Positions 27,116-36,670 are shown, counted from the first letter of the stretch. The stretch is 64,000 nucleotides of DNA from Actinomadura citrea (GCF_013409045.1 NZ_JACCBT010000001.1:7542669-7606668), one strand, 5' to 3'. Made by a program: numbers and translations. Notes: generated by a model from the sequence alone, not told the origin.

Positions 27116-27435
27116 GTCAGTCCGCTTTCCCTTCACGGGGGGTGGATTCTTCTTCTCGTAGGGACACTGACCGCGTTCTACAGGTCGAACTCCTCCAGGT
27201 CGACGGGAGCAGAACCCCGAAAGCCGAACTTCTTCGACTTCACCACAAGACCACCCAGTCCTGCCGTACTAAAATGGAATATACCCGCCAGTAGTGAACT
27301 TCTCAAGAGGCTGTTCGACTTCCCCTTAAAGCACTCCGCCGATCCTTACAGGTTTGTCATCGGATTAGTCTTCGATCAGGCCGGATTTATCAACGGATTC
27401 GAGTCTGGTAACGATTCAGGGCCAGCGGCGTGCTC
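27116..27435. other. Interval between the two secreted paralogs
   Basis: This is about 320 bases with lower GC than the flanking genes. It holds no supported gene. It probably carries a promoter for paralog B. No strong hairpin was found. Confidence 0.5.
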
Positions 27436-28131
27436 TCACGTGATGGTCGGGCCCTCGTTGGCGGTGGAGTTGACACCCCTCAGCGTGATCACGCCGTTGA
27501 TCAGGAGCTGGTCACCGCCCCGGACGATGCCGGGGGGGCATGGGTAGAGGACGATCGCGTGGAGGCTGGCGACGGAGAAGGGCAGCGAGAGGGTGCTGGC
27601 GGCTCCAGCGCTAGCCGGGTTGGCGTGCACGCCGTTGATCGTTCCGTTGCCACTGCTCAAACCCTGGAACCTCACGGAGCACCCCATGGCGGGGATGCTC
27701 ACCGTGAACCTCACGCCGCCCAGCTGAGCGGCTGTGGCTCCGGAAGCGGTCGGGCCCGGGAGAGAGAGGGACCACGGCAGCTGGGGTGTCACCACGGCGA
27801 TCTGGCCCGAGACAGTGCAGTTGCTGAACGTCAGACCGGTCACCCAGCCGATGGGCGGGGGGTCCAGGACGCGGGTGCCGACCCGCACCGTTCCGGTGGC
27901 CTTCAGGGCCTTCGAAGCGCCCGTGTCGACGCAGGTCAGGATCCCGCCACTGCTGGTCACGGCCGTGATGGAACCGCTGTTCTCTCCGGTGACGGGCTGG
28001 GTGGAGGGCGAGGGCACGCCGGGCATGAAGACGTTGTGATCGAGCGCCCAGGCGGGGGTCGCGGTGAGAGCGGTGGCGGTGGCCGTGACCGCGGTGACGG
28101 CCAGGACCATTCTGGGGATTTTTCCGAACAT
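27436..28131 (-). CDS. Secreted protein, tandem paralog A (mce cluster 2 tail)
   Basis: The 231-residue protein has a signal peptide (MVLAVTAVTATATALTATPAWA) followed by a domain paralogous to that of the downstream gene: FMPGVPSPSTQPVTGENSGS, GILTCVDTGASKALKATGTVRVG, LTFSNCTVSGQ and the end LRGVNSTANEGPT. The start is uncertain among closely spaced ATGs at 28134 and 28131. It follows the last Mce-associated gene by 63 bases, so it may be cotranscribed with the mce operon. Confidence 0.8.
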   Translation of the reverse strand: MFGKIPRMVLAVTAVTATATALTATPAWALDHNVFMPGVPSPSTQPVTGENSGSITAVTSSGGILTCVDTGASKALKATGTVRVGTRVLDPPPIGWVTGLTFSNCTVSGQIAVVTPQLPWSLSLPGPTASGATAAQLGGVRFTVSIPAMGCSVRFQGLSSGNGTINGVHANPASAGAASTLSLPFSVASLHAIVLYPCPPGIVRGGDQLLINGVITLRGVNSTANEGPTIT

Positions 28132-28194
28132 CATTATCACCCAGTTCTGCCATTCCTTAATCGGCGAACACCTGTCAGTGGCATGCCGTTCCCA

Positions 28195-28746
28195 TCACGC
28201 GCCGAGGGTGTCGATGGCGGAGATCTTCCATTTGCCGTCGGCGTACAGGGCGTCGACGGCGAAGACGGCCGCGGAGTAGCTCGTCTTGTTCGTGTCGGTG
28301 CGGGTGTTGCGCTGGTCGGCGAAGACGAGCAGGCGGGCACGGTCGCCGGTCAGGGATTTCACCGCCGAGTCGGTGACCGCCGTGGTGAGTACCTGCTTCT
28401 GCTGCGGAGCCTGCTCGCGCACCAGGGCGAAAAGCTGGTTGTACTGCTGGACGGCCTTTCCGGTGAGCAGTTCCTGCGCCGCCTTCTCCGTCTTGGCCAC
28501 GTCGGCGTAGTTGTAGGAGAACACCGTGTTGACGGCCGTGGTCACCTGGCCCTTCACCTCGGCGGTACGGCCGTTGTCACTGAGGGCGTCGTTCTGCGCG
28601 GACGCCGCGCCCGCCAGGTCGCGCTCCTGGGCGTTCGCCCAGGCGGCCGCGCAACCGAGCGCTATCGTCAGCGCCCCGAGGAGAACGACCAGGCGGGTGC
28701 GCGCGGTGCCGGGGACGAACCGTCCGGCCGAAGTGATCGCTGCCAT
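28195..28746 (-). CDS. Mce-associated membrane protein (fourth of cluster 2)
   Basis: The 183-residue protein has one N-terminal membrane helix (RLVVLLGALTIALGCAAAWA). The outer domain begins with a helical region (QVTTAVNTVFSYNYADVAKTEKAAQELLTG) and ends with strands including VDALYADGKWKISAIDTLG. This is the standard layout of Mce-associated (Mas) proteins. GGAGGAG lies upstream of the ATG. It is encoded 19 bases after the previous Mas gene. Confidence 0.85.
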   Translation of the reverse strand: MAAITSAGRFVPGTARTRLVVLLGALTIALGCAAAWANAQERDLAGAASAQNDALSDNGRTAEVKGQVTTAVNTVFSYNYADVAKTEKAAQELLTGKAVQQYNQLFALVREQAPQQKQVLTTAVTDSAVKSLTGDRARLLVFADQRNTRTDTNKTSYSAAVFAVDALYADGKWKISAIDTLGA

Positions 28747-28765
28747 CTCGCTTTCTCCTCCCCGA

Positions 28766-29527
28766 TCAGGGCGTGCCGGTGGGGGCCTGGCCGAGCGCCG
28801 ACAGTTTCCAGCCGTCCGGGGTCCGGGTGAGCTGGCCGGCGAACCGGCGGGTGTTGTCGACCGGCCTGCCGTCGGCACCGGTGATGGTGATGCGGACGGC
28901 GGCGATGACGGCCGCCTTGCCCGCGCGGGAGTCGAGTTCGGTCAGCCCGGATTCGAGGATCTTCGCGCTGCTGGTCGTCCTCGCCTTCTGCACCTCGGTC
29001 CTCAGCCGGGCCCGCCCCTGGACGATCTGGTCGTAGAGTTGCGCGGTCGCCGAGTCCTGCCACACCTTGAGGCCCGCGTCGACCTGCCGGTGGTCGAGGG
29101 TGTTGAGATTGACGATCTCCTGTCCCGCGACGGCGAGCACCCGGTCCCGTTCGGCGGCGTAGGCCATCGAGTCGTCGCCGGACGCCGTGTGGTACGACCA
29201 GCCGGACCACGCGGCGGCACCGGCCGCGACCAGCGTCACGAGCGACGCGACCCGGATCAGCGGATCCCTGGAGAGGCGGTTCCGGGGCCGGTCGGCCGCG
29301 TCCTTCGCCGACCGCCCCGCGGTCGGCGCCTCAGCGGTCTCCTTCTCGGACGGCGACGGCTCCGGGTCCTCGGCGGCCTCCTCTCCCGCGGGCTCCGGGG
29401 TCTCGGCCGCGTGGCCCGCGGACGGTTCCGGCTCCGACGCCTCTTCCGCCGGGGTCTCGGGCTCGTCCGCCCGGACCTCGGGCTCGCCGGCCGCCGGGCC
29501 GGCGGTCTTCGTCCTGGTCTTGGTCAC
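28766..29527 (-). CDS. Mce-associated membrane protein (third of cluster 2), acidic N-terminal arm
   Basis: The 253-residue protein starts at GTG 29527. About 90 residues of Glu/Pro/Ala-rich low-complexity sequence precede one membrane helix (VASLVTLVAAGAAAWSGW) and an outer Mas-type domain with NLNTLDHRQVDAGLKVWQDSATAQLYDQI and the end strand TPDGWKLSALGQ. The acidic cytosolic arm parallels that of the cluster 1 Mas protein. Confidence 0.85.
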   Translation of the reverse strand: MTKTRTKTAGPAAGEPEVRADEPETPAEEASEPEPSAGHAAETPEPAGEEAAEDPEPSPSEKETAEAPTAGRSAKDAADRPRNRLSRDPLIRVASLVTLVAAGAAAWSGWSYHTASGDDSMAYAAERDRVLAVAGQEIVNLNTLDHRQVDAGLKVWQDSATAQLYDQIVQGRARLRTEVQKARTTSSAKILESGLTELDSRAGKAAVIAAVRITITGADGRPVDNTRRFAGQLTRTPDGWKLSALGQAPTGTP

Positions 29528-29547
29528 CTGAAATCCACCCTTTCTTT

Positions 29548-30138
29548 TCAGGCGGCCCGGAGGTCGCTGATGCGCCAGCCGTGGTCGTCGCGGGCCGAGA
29601 CGATGAGTTGGGCCGCGACCGGCGGGCCGGTCGCCTTGCCGCCGCGGGTGGCCTGCTGGTCGAGCAGGACCAGCAGGACCGCCGTCCCGTCCCGGGAGAG
29701 TCTGATCAGCCCGGCCTTCGCGACCTTCGTGGTGAGGGCGAGCTTCATGACCGGTGCGTTCTGCTTCACGAGACCGAACAGCCTGCGGTAGTCGCCGACG
29801 GCGCGGCCGGTGAGGGCCTCGTTCGCGGCGCGCTCGGTGGCCGCCGGGTCGGTGTGGGAGTAGGTGAAGATCCGCGCGACCTTCGCCGAGACGTCGGCGA
29901 CGACCGCACCGGTCCGGGCCTTGTCGACGAGTGCACGGTTGGCGGCCGGTGACCGCTCGCTCCGCCTGCCGGCCCAGGCGTCGAGGGCGAGGGCGGACAG
30001 GCACAGCGCCAGCGCGAGGGCCACCGGCCACCCGAGCCCGGCCGCCCGCCTGAGCCCGGCGGCGAGCGGGCGCCGGCGGCTCTTCTTCCGCCGCGGGACG
30101 GGGCCGCGGCGCGCGGCGCGCTCCTTCGTGATGCTCAC
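29548..30138 (-). CDS. Mce-associated membrane protein (second of cluster 2)
   Basis: The 196-residue protein has a strongly basic N-terminus (RRKKSRRRP), a membrane helix (VALALALCLSALALDAWAG) and the Mas-type outer domain (VARIFTYSHTDPAATERAANEALTG, end DDHGWRISDLRAA). Its GTG overlaps the stop of the preceding Mas gene (GTGA), so the two are translationally coupled. Confidence 0.87.
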   Translation of the reverse strand: MSITKERAARRGPVPRRKKSRRRPLAAGLRRAAGLGWPVALALALCLSALALDAWAGRRSERSPAANRALVDKARTGAVVADVSAKVARIFTYSHTDPAATERAANEALTGRAVGDYRRLFGLVKQNAPVMKLALTTKVAKAGLIRLSRDGTAVLLVLLDQQATRGGKATGPPVAAQLIVSARDDHGWRISDLRAA

Positions 30139-30692
30139 GGGCCGCTCCCCCCGGGCGTCAGCGATCTCAGCGAGCTGATCTTCCAGGCGCCGCCGACCCG
30201 CTGCATCCCGACCTCGTAGCGTTTGCGCTGCTCGGTGCCCTGGGCGGCGTCACCGGCGGGCTCGGTGAAGATCCGGACCGAGGCCAGGACGGTCGCCTCG
30301 CCCGCCGACCGGTCGAGTGCGGTGACGGCGAGTGCGGTGACCCGTCCGTGCGAGGGAGCCTTCTGCCCGGCGAACTTCGCGCGCGCGCCCGGCATGTCGC
30401 GTTTCAGCGCGTCGGCGAACGGGCCGGTGGCGACGTCCAGCCAGTGCGCCATGTCCAGCTCCGCCACCTTGGGGTCGATGCTGTTGATCAGCGCCAGATC
30501 GCGGACGGCGGTCCGGCTCACCTCGTCCCGCGCGGTGGCGAGGTCGTGGTCGGCGCCCCGCCCGGACTGGATCAGCGACCAGAACGACAGCAGCAGCAGG
30601 ACGGTGGCGGCGGCCGTGAGGGCGTGGCCGGCCGGACGGATCCACCGGATCGTCCAGGTCGGCTTGCGCAGCACGGCCGCCACGAAGGTCAC
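30135..30692 (-). CDS. Mce-associated membrane protein (first of cluster 2)
   Basis: The 185-residue protein has a membrane helix (ALTAAATVLLLLSFWSLI), then a helical segment with RDLALINSIDPKVAELDMAHWLDVATG and end strands RVGGAWKISSLRSLTPG. The GTG start overlaps the mceF stop by 4 bases, tying this accessory set to the core mce operon. Confidence 0.87.
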   Translation of the reverse strand: MTFVAAVLRKPTWTIRWIRPAGHALTAAATVLLLLSFWSLIQSGRGADHDLATARDEVSRTAVRDLALINSIDPKVAELDMAHWLDVATGPFADALKRDMPGARAKFAGQKAPSHGRVTALAVTALDRSAGEATVLASVRIFTEPAGDAAQGTEQRKRYEVGMQRVGGAWKISSLRSLTPGGSGP

Positions 30693-31939
30693 CGCGCACC
30701 CCCGAGCCCGAGCAGGGCGGCGAGGTCGCCGGGCGGCGCCTGCTGCCGCGCCAGCCCGGCCAAGCCCAGCGAGGCGAGCAGGCCGGTCGCCTCCGGGCCG
30801 CCCAGCGTGCCCGGCCTGGCCGGCGCCGGGACGCCCTTGCGCGGCGCGTTGGCGGTGCCGCGCACGTTGATGCCGCTGCTCGGGCTCTCCGCGCAGTGCG
30901 CGTCGCTGTTGAACGGGGCGGGCGACAGGGTGAGGCCGTCGCGGTACCTGGTCTTGCCGTAACCGCGCGTGCAGGGCTGCGGGTTGAAGAACGTGGTGAC
31001 CAGGCCCATCCTGAGCTTGCTCCCGTCCACGATGCTGGGGCCGATCGCCGCGACCCGCGGGAGATTGGCCAGCATCTCCTCGATGGCGGCCTGGCGCGGC
31101 TCGGCCACGCGGGCGGTCGTGAGGAGGTTCGCCAGCAGGACGCCGAGGCTCGGGTCAAGGTCGTGGAGCAGGCCGGACAGCTCGGCCGCCGCGCCGGGCC
31201 CGGCCGTGATCAGCTCGCGCAGGTCGGCGTCGGAGTCGCGGAGCTGCCGCGCGAGCAGGCTGGAGTTGGTCGCGAACGCCTTGAACGCCCCCGACATCTC
31301 GTTCTGCGTCCGCAGCACCGCCTCCCCGTTGTGGATCAGAGCGCGCGTTTCGGGGAACGCCGCGTCGGACGCCGAGATGAACCGGTCGCTCGTGTCGAGG
31401 AGCTGCTGGAGGTGCGGGCCCTGCCCGGCGAACGCCCGCCCCAGCTCGTCGATGAGGACCCTGGTGTCGTTGAGCGGGAGCGAGGCGGTGAGGTCGTTGA
31501 CGCTCTTGAGCGTCTCGTCGACCGGCGCCGGGATGGTGGTGACGCTGCGCGGGATCGTGGTGCCCTGGGCCAGATAGGGCCCGGCGTCGGCGCGGGGCCG
31601 CAGGTCGACGTACTGCTCGCCGACCGCGGAGCGGTTCGCGACGATCGCCTGGAGGTCGCGGGGGATGTCCGGCGCCGAGTCGTCGATCCGGAGTTCGGCG
31701 ATGACGCCGTCCCGCGTCAGGTCGAGCTTGCCGACCTTGCCGACGGTGACGCCCCGGTAGGACACCGCGGACCCTTCGAAGAGGCCTCCGGTGCCGGCCA
31801 GGTCGAGCCGGACGGTGTAGTACCCGCGCAGCCCGATGTAGCGGCCCGCGTCGGCGTAGTTGACGCCGATGTAGGCGACGACGACGATCGCGATGACGAC
31901 GAACACGGCGACCTTGATGCGGGTGACCAGGGTCAGCAT
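30689..31939 (-). CDS. mceF: Mce cluster 2 MceF: MCE-family protein
   Basis: The 416-residue subunit has an anchor helix (VAVFVVIAIVVVAYIGVNYA). The MCE domain follows (YYTVRLDLAGTGGLFEGSAVSYRGVTVGKV in strands, then VANRSAVGEQYVDLRP), then a long helical region and a Pro/Gly/Ala-rich tail. Two Cys lie in the tail segment (PQPCTRGYG, DAHCAESP). It starts one base after the mceE stop. Confidence 0.92.
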   Translation of the reverse strand: MLTLVTRIKVAVFVVIAIVVVAYIGVNYADAGRYIGLRGYYTVRLDLAGTGGLFEGSAVSYRGVTVGKVGKLDLTRDGVIAELRIDDSAPDIPRDLQAIVANRSAVGEQYVDLRPRADAGPYLAQGTTIPRSVTTIPAPVDETLKSVNDLTASLPLNDTRVLIDELGRAFAGQGPHLQQLLDTSDRFISASDAAFPETRALIHNGEAVLRTQNEMSGAFKAFATNSSLLARQLRDSDADLRELITAGPGAAAELSGLLHDLDPSLGVLLANLLTTARVAEPRQAAIEEMLANLPRVAAIGPSIVDGSKLRMGLVTTFFNPQPCTRGYGKTRYRDGLTLSPAPFNSDAHCAESPSSGINVRGTANAPRKGVPAPARPGTLGGPEATGLLASLGLAGLARQQAPPGDLAALLGLGGAR

Positions 31940-31940
31940 G

Positions 31941-33230
31941 TCAGTTCCCCTCCCCGAGAGTCGGCAGCGGAAGGGCGGGCTCGCTGCTCGGGCCTTCGGG
32001 CCCGGGTGCCCGGCTCGGTGTCACCGGTCGCGGCGTCCCCGTGGTGGGGGTCCCGGTGTCCGGAGTCCCCGTGATGGGGGTCCCGGCGCCGGGCGCGGCG
32101 GCTCCGGAACCGCGACCCGCCGCCGTGTCCGGGCAGGGCGCCGGCTGCGGGCCGGGGACCGTGGGCGTCGCGGCGAGGGCGCGCGCCTGCGCCCCCTCCT
32201 CGTCGTCGAGGCCGTCGAACGGCCCCTCCTCCTTCACCGGCGGCATGACGCAGTTGAAGCCGTCGGCGGCGATGACGGTGACGTAGCCGTTGAGGTAGTC
32301 GCCCTTGATCGCCTTGAGCGCCTCGTCGGTGAACGGGTAGGTCAGCAGGATCTCCAGGGACTTCGGCAGGTCGCGGCCGGAGTCGGCGAGCTTGCGCAGG
32401 ATGACCGCCAGAGAGCGCAGGTTCGCAGCCGTGTCGTCCCTGCTGGCGTTGATCGTCTTGACGGCGACGTCCGAGAGCTTCTCCAGCCGGCGCAGCATCT
32501 CGACGAGCCGGCCGCGCTGCTCCTCCAGCACCTTCAGGCCGGGCGACAGGTCGTCCAGGACGGTCCCGACCTGCCCGTTGCGGGCTCTGACCGTGGACGA
32601 CAGCCGGTTCAGCCCGTCGAGCGCGTTCACGATCGACTGCCGGTTCCGGTTGAGCGTGCCGGTGAAGGCGTTGAGGTTCCGCAGAGCGGACCGGACCTTG
32701 TCCTCGCGCCCGTTGAGCGCCTGGTTCAGTTCCCGGTTGATGGTCCGGATCTGCGGGAGCCCGCCGCCCGACAGCAGCAGTGACAGCGCGCCGAACACCT
32801 CCTCGGTGTCGGCGTTGCGCGTCGTGCGGGACGCCGGGATGACGGCGCCGTCGGTGAGCCGCTGCGGGGACGGCGCCGTCGTCGGCGCGGCGAGCTTGAC
32901 GTACTTCTCCCCCAGCAGGCTCGACTGCTCCAGGTTGGCGGTCGCGTTCGCGGGCAGGTGCACGTCGCCGTTCACGACGAGCGTCACCTCCGCCTGCCAC
33001 GCCCCCGCCGGCAGCGACACCTTCTTCACCCGCCCGACCGGGACGTCGTTGACACGGACAGCGGCCTGCGGGACCAGGTTCAGCACGTCCTCGAACTGCA
33101 CCCTCACCGTGTAGGGGTGGGCGCCGAGGTCGGCGCCGCCGGGCAGCGGGACGTCCTCCAGCCGCACCGAGCAGCCCGCCGTCAGGACCACACCGGCGGC
33201 GAGGGCCGCGACGAGCTTGGGCGTGCGCAT
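31941..33230 (-). CDS. mceE: Mce cluster 2 MceE: MCE-family lipoprotein
   Basis: The 429-residue protein has a lipoprotein signal (LVAALAAGVVLTAGCS, Cys about 20). The MCE domain (YTVRVQFEDVLNLVPQAAVRVN, VPVGRVKKVSLP) and a helical needle region follow. A low-complexity tail of about 80 residues is rich in Thr/Pro with TPITGTPDTGTPTTGTP repeats. Start ATG 33230 overlaps the mceD stop. It is the only lipoprotein among the six subunits here, unlike cluster 1. Confidence 0.92.
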   Translation of the reverse strand: MRTPKLVAALAAGVVLTAGCSVRLEDVPLPGGADLGAHPYTVRVQFEDVLNLVPQAAVRVNDVPVGRVKKVSLPAGAWQAEVTLVVNGDVHLPANATANLEQSSLLGEKYVKLAAPTTAPSPQRLTDGAVIPASRTTRNADTEEVFGALSLLLSGGGLPQIRTINRELNQALNGREDKVRSALRNLNAFTGTLNRNRQSIVNALDGLNRLSSTVRARNGQVGTVLDDLSPGLKVLEEQRGRLVEMLRRLEKLSDVAVKTINASRDDTAANLRSLAVILRKLADSGRDLPKSLEILLTYPFTDEALKAIKGDYLNGYVTVIAADGFNCVMPPVKEEGPFDGLDDEEGAQARALAATPTVPGPQPAPCPDTAAGRGSGAAAPGAGTPITGTPDTGTPTTGTPRPVTPSRAPGPEGPSSEPALPLPTLGEGN

Positions 33231-34468
33231 CAGCGGTCCGCCTTCCCGCCGGTACCGGCGTAGATCTTGCCCGCGGGCGGCAGCGGCAGCGCCGGCAGGC
33301 CGGTCTCCCCGGCCGGCGCCACCGCGACCAGCCCGCCCCTCGTCAGCCGGTCGCACTGCTCGCGGAGCGTCCGCGTGGCGGACGCCGCCGCGGCGCACAC
33401 CGGCCGCTGGTCGGCGGCGATCGGGTCGACGCCCGGCTGGTCCAGGCTGCCGAACGACTTGGTGATCTCCAGGAGGTTGCCGCGCGCCATCAGCGTCCGG
33501 GTCTTCGGGTCGTAGGCGCTCAGGGCGTTCTGCGTCACCAGCGGCGCGGTGTCGATGAGCTCGGCGAGGGACGCCCGCTGGTCGACCAGGACCTGGGTGA
33601 CGTCCGTGAGCTTGCCGACGTTGCGTTTCAGCGCCGCGCGGTTGTCCTGGATGAACCCCTTCACCTCGGCGAGCGCCCGCGCGAGGTTGCGCAGGGCCGC
33701 GCCGAGCTCGTCGCGGTCGGCGGCGAGGAACCCGCTCACCTCGGCGAGCTGGTTCTCGGCAAGGCGGATCCGCCCGTCGTTGGCGCGGAGCATCTCGCTG
33801 AACTTGTTGAGGTTGGCGACGGTCGCGTACAGGTCGCCGCTGTTGTCGGCGAGCGTCTGCGACGCCTTGCCGAGGTCGGAGATCATGGTGTTGAGGGCCT
33901 GCCCGTTGCCGCCGAGGTTGGCGGCGCCGACCCGGATGACGTCCGACAGGGCGCCCTGCGCGTTCACCCCCCGCGGGCCGAGATCGCCCGAGATCTTCCG
34001 GACCGCGGCGTAGAGCTGGTCGAGTTCCAACGGGGTCGCGGTGTCGCTCACATCGATCGACCCGCCGTCGGCCATCTTCGGGCCGCCGTCGTAGGCGGGG
34101 TCGAGCTGGACGTACCGGTCCGACACCAGGTTCGGCGCGATGACGATGGCGCGGGCGCCGGCGGGGACGTCGACGTCGTCGTCCACCCGCATCTCGACCT
34201 TGACCTTGTCGCCGAGCGGTTCGACGGAGTCGATCGAGCCGACCCTCACGCCGAGGACGCGGATGTCGGAGCCGGGGTAGACGCCGATCGCGGTGGCGAA
34301 GTACGCGGTGATCCGGTGCGTCGGGCCGCCGCTCAGGAAGGGGACCAACGCGATCGCGACCAGCAGGACGAAGACCGCGATGAGCGCTTGCAGCACCCGG
34401 GTCCGGTGGTCGCGGATCGGCGAGCCGAGCTTCGGCAGCTTCACCGGGCGCGTCGGGGGGGACGCCAT
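33230..34468 (-). CDS. mceD: Mce cluster 2 MceD: MCE-family protein
   Basis: The 412-residue subunit has a basic N-terminus and anchor helix (LQALIAVFVLLVAIALVPFL). The MCE domain follows (ITAYFATAIGVYPGSDIRVLGVRVGSI in strands), then a long helical region and a Pro/Gly tail containing two Cys (PVCAAAAS, REQCDRL). Start ATG 34468 lies one base beyond the mceC stop. Confidence 0.92.
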   Translation of the reverse strand: MASPPTRPVKLPKLGSPIRDHRTRVLQALIAVFVLLVAIALVPFLSGGPTHRITAYFATAIGVYPGSDIRVLGVRVGSIDSVEPLGDKVKVEMRVDDDVDVPAGARAIVIAPNLVSDRYVQLDPAYDGGPKMADGGSIDVSDTATPLELDQLYAAVRKISGDLGPRGVNAQGALSDVIRVGAANLGGNGQALNTMISDLGKASQTLADNSGDLYATVANLNKFSEMLRANDGRIRLAENQLAEVSGFLAADRDELGAALRNLARALAEVKGFIQDNRAALKRNVGKLTDVTQVLVDQRASLAELIDTAPLVTQNALSAYDPKTRTLMARGNLLEITKSFGSLDQPGVDPIAADQRPVCAAAASATRTLREQCDRLTRGGLVAVAPAGETGLPALPLPPAGKIYAGTGGKADR

Positions 34469-34469
34469 C

Positions 34470-35615
34470 TCACCGTCCTCCCGTCAGGTGCGGCGGCTTG
34501 CAGCGGTCCGGGTCCTCCGGTTGCCATCTGCCGTTCACCAGGTACTCCTCGGGGACGGTCCCGCACAGGTAGCCGTCCACCCAGCGGCCGTTGCCCGTCG
34601 CGTTGCCGAGGACGCGGATGTAGGGCGTGGCGGTCGTCAGCACGCGCTCCAGGTTCTTCTGGTTGCGTTGGAGGACGCCGACGACCCGCTCCAGGGACGC
34701 GAGCGTCGGGCCCAGCGTGCGGCGGTTGTCGTCGACGAGGCCGACCAGCTCCGTGCCGAGCCGCTGCGTGCCGACGAGCAGCGCGTGGATGGCGTCGCGC
34801 CGCCGGCGCAGCTCGCCGAGCAGCAGGTTGCCGTCCTTGAAGAGCGTCTCGAACTGGGAGTTCTGCGCGGCGATCGTGCCGGACAGCTGCTTGGTCCCGG
34901 CGAGCAGCCGGGACAGCTCGGCGTCCCGCGACGCGATCGTGGTGGACAGCGCCGACAGGCCGTGCAGCGCGACCCGGACGCTGGCCGGTGTGTCCTCGAA
35001 CGTCGTAGAGATCGTCTCCAGGCTCTGCGCGAGCTTGGTCGTGTCGAGCTGCTCGAACGTCCGGCCGAGGTCCTGGAACGCCGTCGTGACGTCGTAGGGG
35101 GCCACGGTCCGGTCGAGCGGGATCGGCTTCTCCGGGTTCTGCCTGCGGTAGCCGAGCGGGTCCAGCTGGAGGTACTTCGACCCCAGCAGCGTCTTGATCA
35201 TGATGGTGGCGCGGGTCGCGTTCCCGACCCAGGTGTCCTTCACCCGGAACGTGACCTTGACCTTGTTCCCCTTGAGCGAGACGCCGGTGACCTTGCCGAC
35301 CTTCACCCCGGCGACACGGACCTCCTGGCCGGGATCCAACCCGGCGGCCTCGGAGAAGTACGCGCTGTAGGTCGTCCCGCCGCCGATGAGCGGCAGCCGG
35401 TCGGCGCGGTAGGCGAGCGTGCCGAGGACCAGCAGGATCACGATGCCTACGGCCGCCACCCCGATCGGGTTGCGGTCGCGCAACGGCTTCAGCCGCGGCC
35501 GGCCCCGCTTCGGGCGCGGCAGGGCGCGCGGCAGGGGGCGCGGCAGCGGCGAAGGCGGCCCGCCCGCCGGGGGGACGGGGGGCGGGCCGCCGGGGGGCGG
35601 AGTCGGGGGCGTCAT
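34470..35615 (-). CDS. mceC: Mce cluster 2 MceC: MCE-family protein
   Basis: The 381-residue subunit has an unusual cytosolic N-terminus of about 45 residues made of Pro/Gly and Arg/Lys stretches (PPTPPPGGPPPVPP, then PLPRALPRPKRGRPR). The anchor helix IGVAAVGIVILLVLGTLAY and the MCE domain (YSAYFSEAAGLDPGQEVRVAGVKVG in strands) follow, then helices and a Cys-containing tail. Start ATG 35615 overlaps the mceB stop by 4 bases. Confidence 0.92.
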   Translation of the reverse strand: MTPPTPPPGGPPPVPPAGGPPSPLPRPLPRALPRPKRGRPRLKPLRDRNPIGVAAVGIVILLVLGTLAYRADRLPLIGGGTTYSAYFSEAAGLDPGQEVRVAGVKVGKVTGVSLKGNKVKVTFRVKDTWVGNATRATIMIKTLLGSKYLQLDPLGYRRQNPEKPIPLDRTVAPYDVTTAFQDLGRTFEQLDTTKLAQSLETISTTFEDTPASVRVALHGLSALSTTIASRDAELSRLLAGTKQLSGTIAAQNSQFETLFKDGNLLLGELRRRRDAIHALLVGTQRLGTELVGLVDDNRRTLGPTLASLERVVGVLQRNQKNLERVLTTATPYIRVLGNATGNGRWVDGYLCGTVPEEYLVNGRWQPEDPDRCKPPHLTGGR

Positions 35616-36670
35616 CCGCGGCACCTCGCGTCCTTGATGGGCAGGCCGGTCGGCGGCGGCTGGTTCGACAGGTCGGAGCCCGCGTAGCTGACGCCGATCA
35701 ACTTCACCTCGCACTGGTAGAAGTTCACCCACGAGCCGTAGGAGGCCAGGCGGCCGAAGGTCGCCATCTTCCCGGGCGAGCGCTGGAGGAAGCGCGTCAG
35801 CAGCGGCTCGTCGCGGTTGAGGTTGTCGCTGAGCCGGCCGAGCTGGACGATGTCGTCCTTCAGCGGGTCCCGCGTGACCTGGAGCAGCCCGGCGGTGGCG
35901 GTGGTCAGGTCGGCGACCGACCCGAGCGCCTCGCCGATCGGGACGCGGTCGGTGGCGAGGCCGGAGGTGAACCGGCGCAGCGTGGTGACCAGGTCGACGA
36001 GCTGACGGTCCCGCCCGTTGATGGTCTGGACGACGCTGTCGAGGTTCGCGATGAGCTGGCCGATCACCTTGTCCTTGGCGGCGAGCGTGCTCGTCAGCTC
36101 TCCGACGGTGCGCAGCAGGCTCTCCACGGTGCCGCTCTCGCCCTGGAGCACCTTGACGACCGACTCCGAGAGCTTGTTGGCGTCCCCGGGCGACAGCGCC
36201 TGCATGAGCGGCTGGAACCCCTGGAACAGCTGGGTGAGGTTGAGCGTCCCGGCGGTGTGCCCGACCGGGATCGTCCCGCCGGGCTTCAGTACCTGGCCGG
36301 GCGAGCCGGTGCCCTGGCCGAGGGAGACGTACCTTCCGCCGACCAGGTTCAGGTACTTGACGGCGGCGGTCGCCGACGCGGGGATCTGCCGGTCCCGGTC
36401 GACGGAGATCTTCACCCGGGCGAGCCGCCGGTCGCTGACCTTGATCTCCTCGACCTGGCCGACCTCGACGCCCGCGATCCGCACGCCGTGCCCCGGGTGG
36501 AGCCCGGCCACGTCGGTGAACTTGGCGTAGTAGGTGACGCGGTCGCCGCTGGTGGCGCCGGTGATGCTGGACGCCAGCAGCGCGGTCGCCAGCACCGTGA
36601 CGACGATGAAGATCAGCGAGCTGACGAGCGGGAAGCCCATGCCCTTGATCCCCTGACCGGCGAGCCTCAC
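35612..36670 (-). CDS. mceB: Mce cluster 2 MceB: MCE-family protein
   Basis: The 352-residue subunit has an anchor helix (LVSSLIFIVVTVLATALLASSI). The MCE domain follows (VTYYAKFTDVAGLHPGHGVRIAGVEVG in strands; AAVKYLNLVGGRYVSLGQG), then the helical region. The C-terminus has Cys in YQCEVKLIG and DARCRG. It overlaps mceA and mceC by 4 bases each. Confidence 0.92.
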   Translation of the reverse strand: MRLAGQGIKGMGFPLVSSLIFIVVTVLATALLASSITGATSGDRVTYYAKFTDVAGLHPGHGVRIAGVEVGQVEEIKVSDRRLARVKISVDRDRQIPASATAAVKYLNLVGGRYVSLGQGTGSPGQVLKPGGTIPVGHTAGTLNLTQLFQGFQPLMQALSPGDANKLSESVVKVLQGESGTVESLLRTVGELTSTLAAKDKVIGQLIANLDSVVQTINGRDRQLVDLVTTLRRFTSGLATDRVPIGEALGSVADLTTATAGLLQVTRDPLKDDIVQLGRLSDNLNRDEPLLTRFLQRSPGKMATFGRLASYGSWVNFYQCEVKLIGVSYAGSDLSNQPPPTGLPIKDARCRG

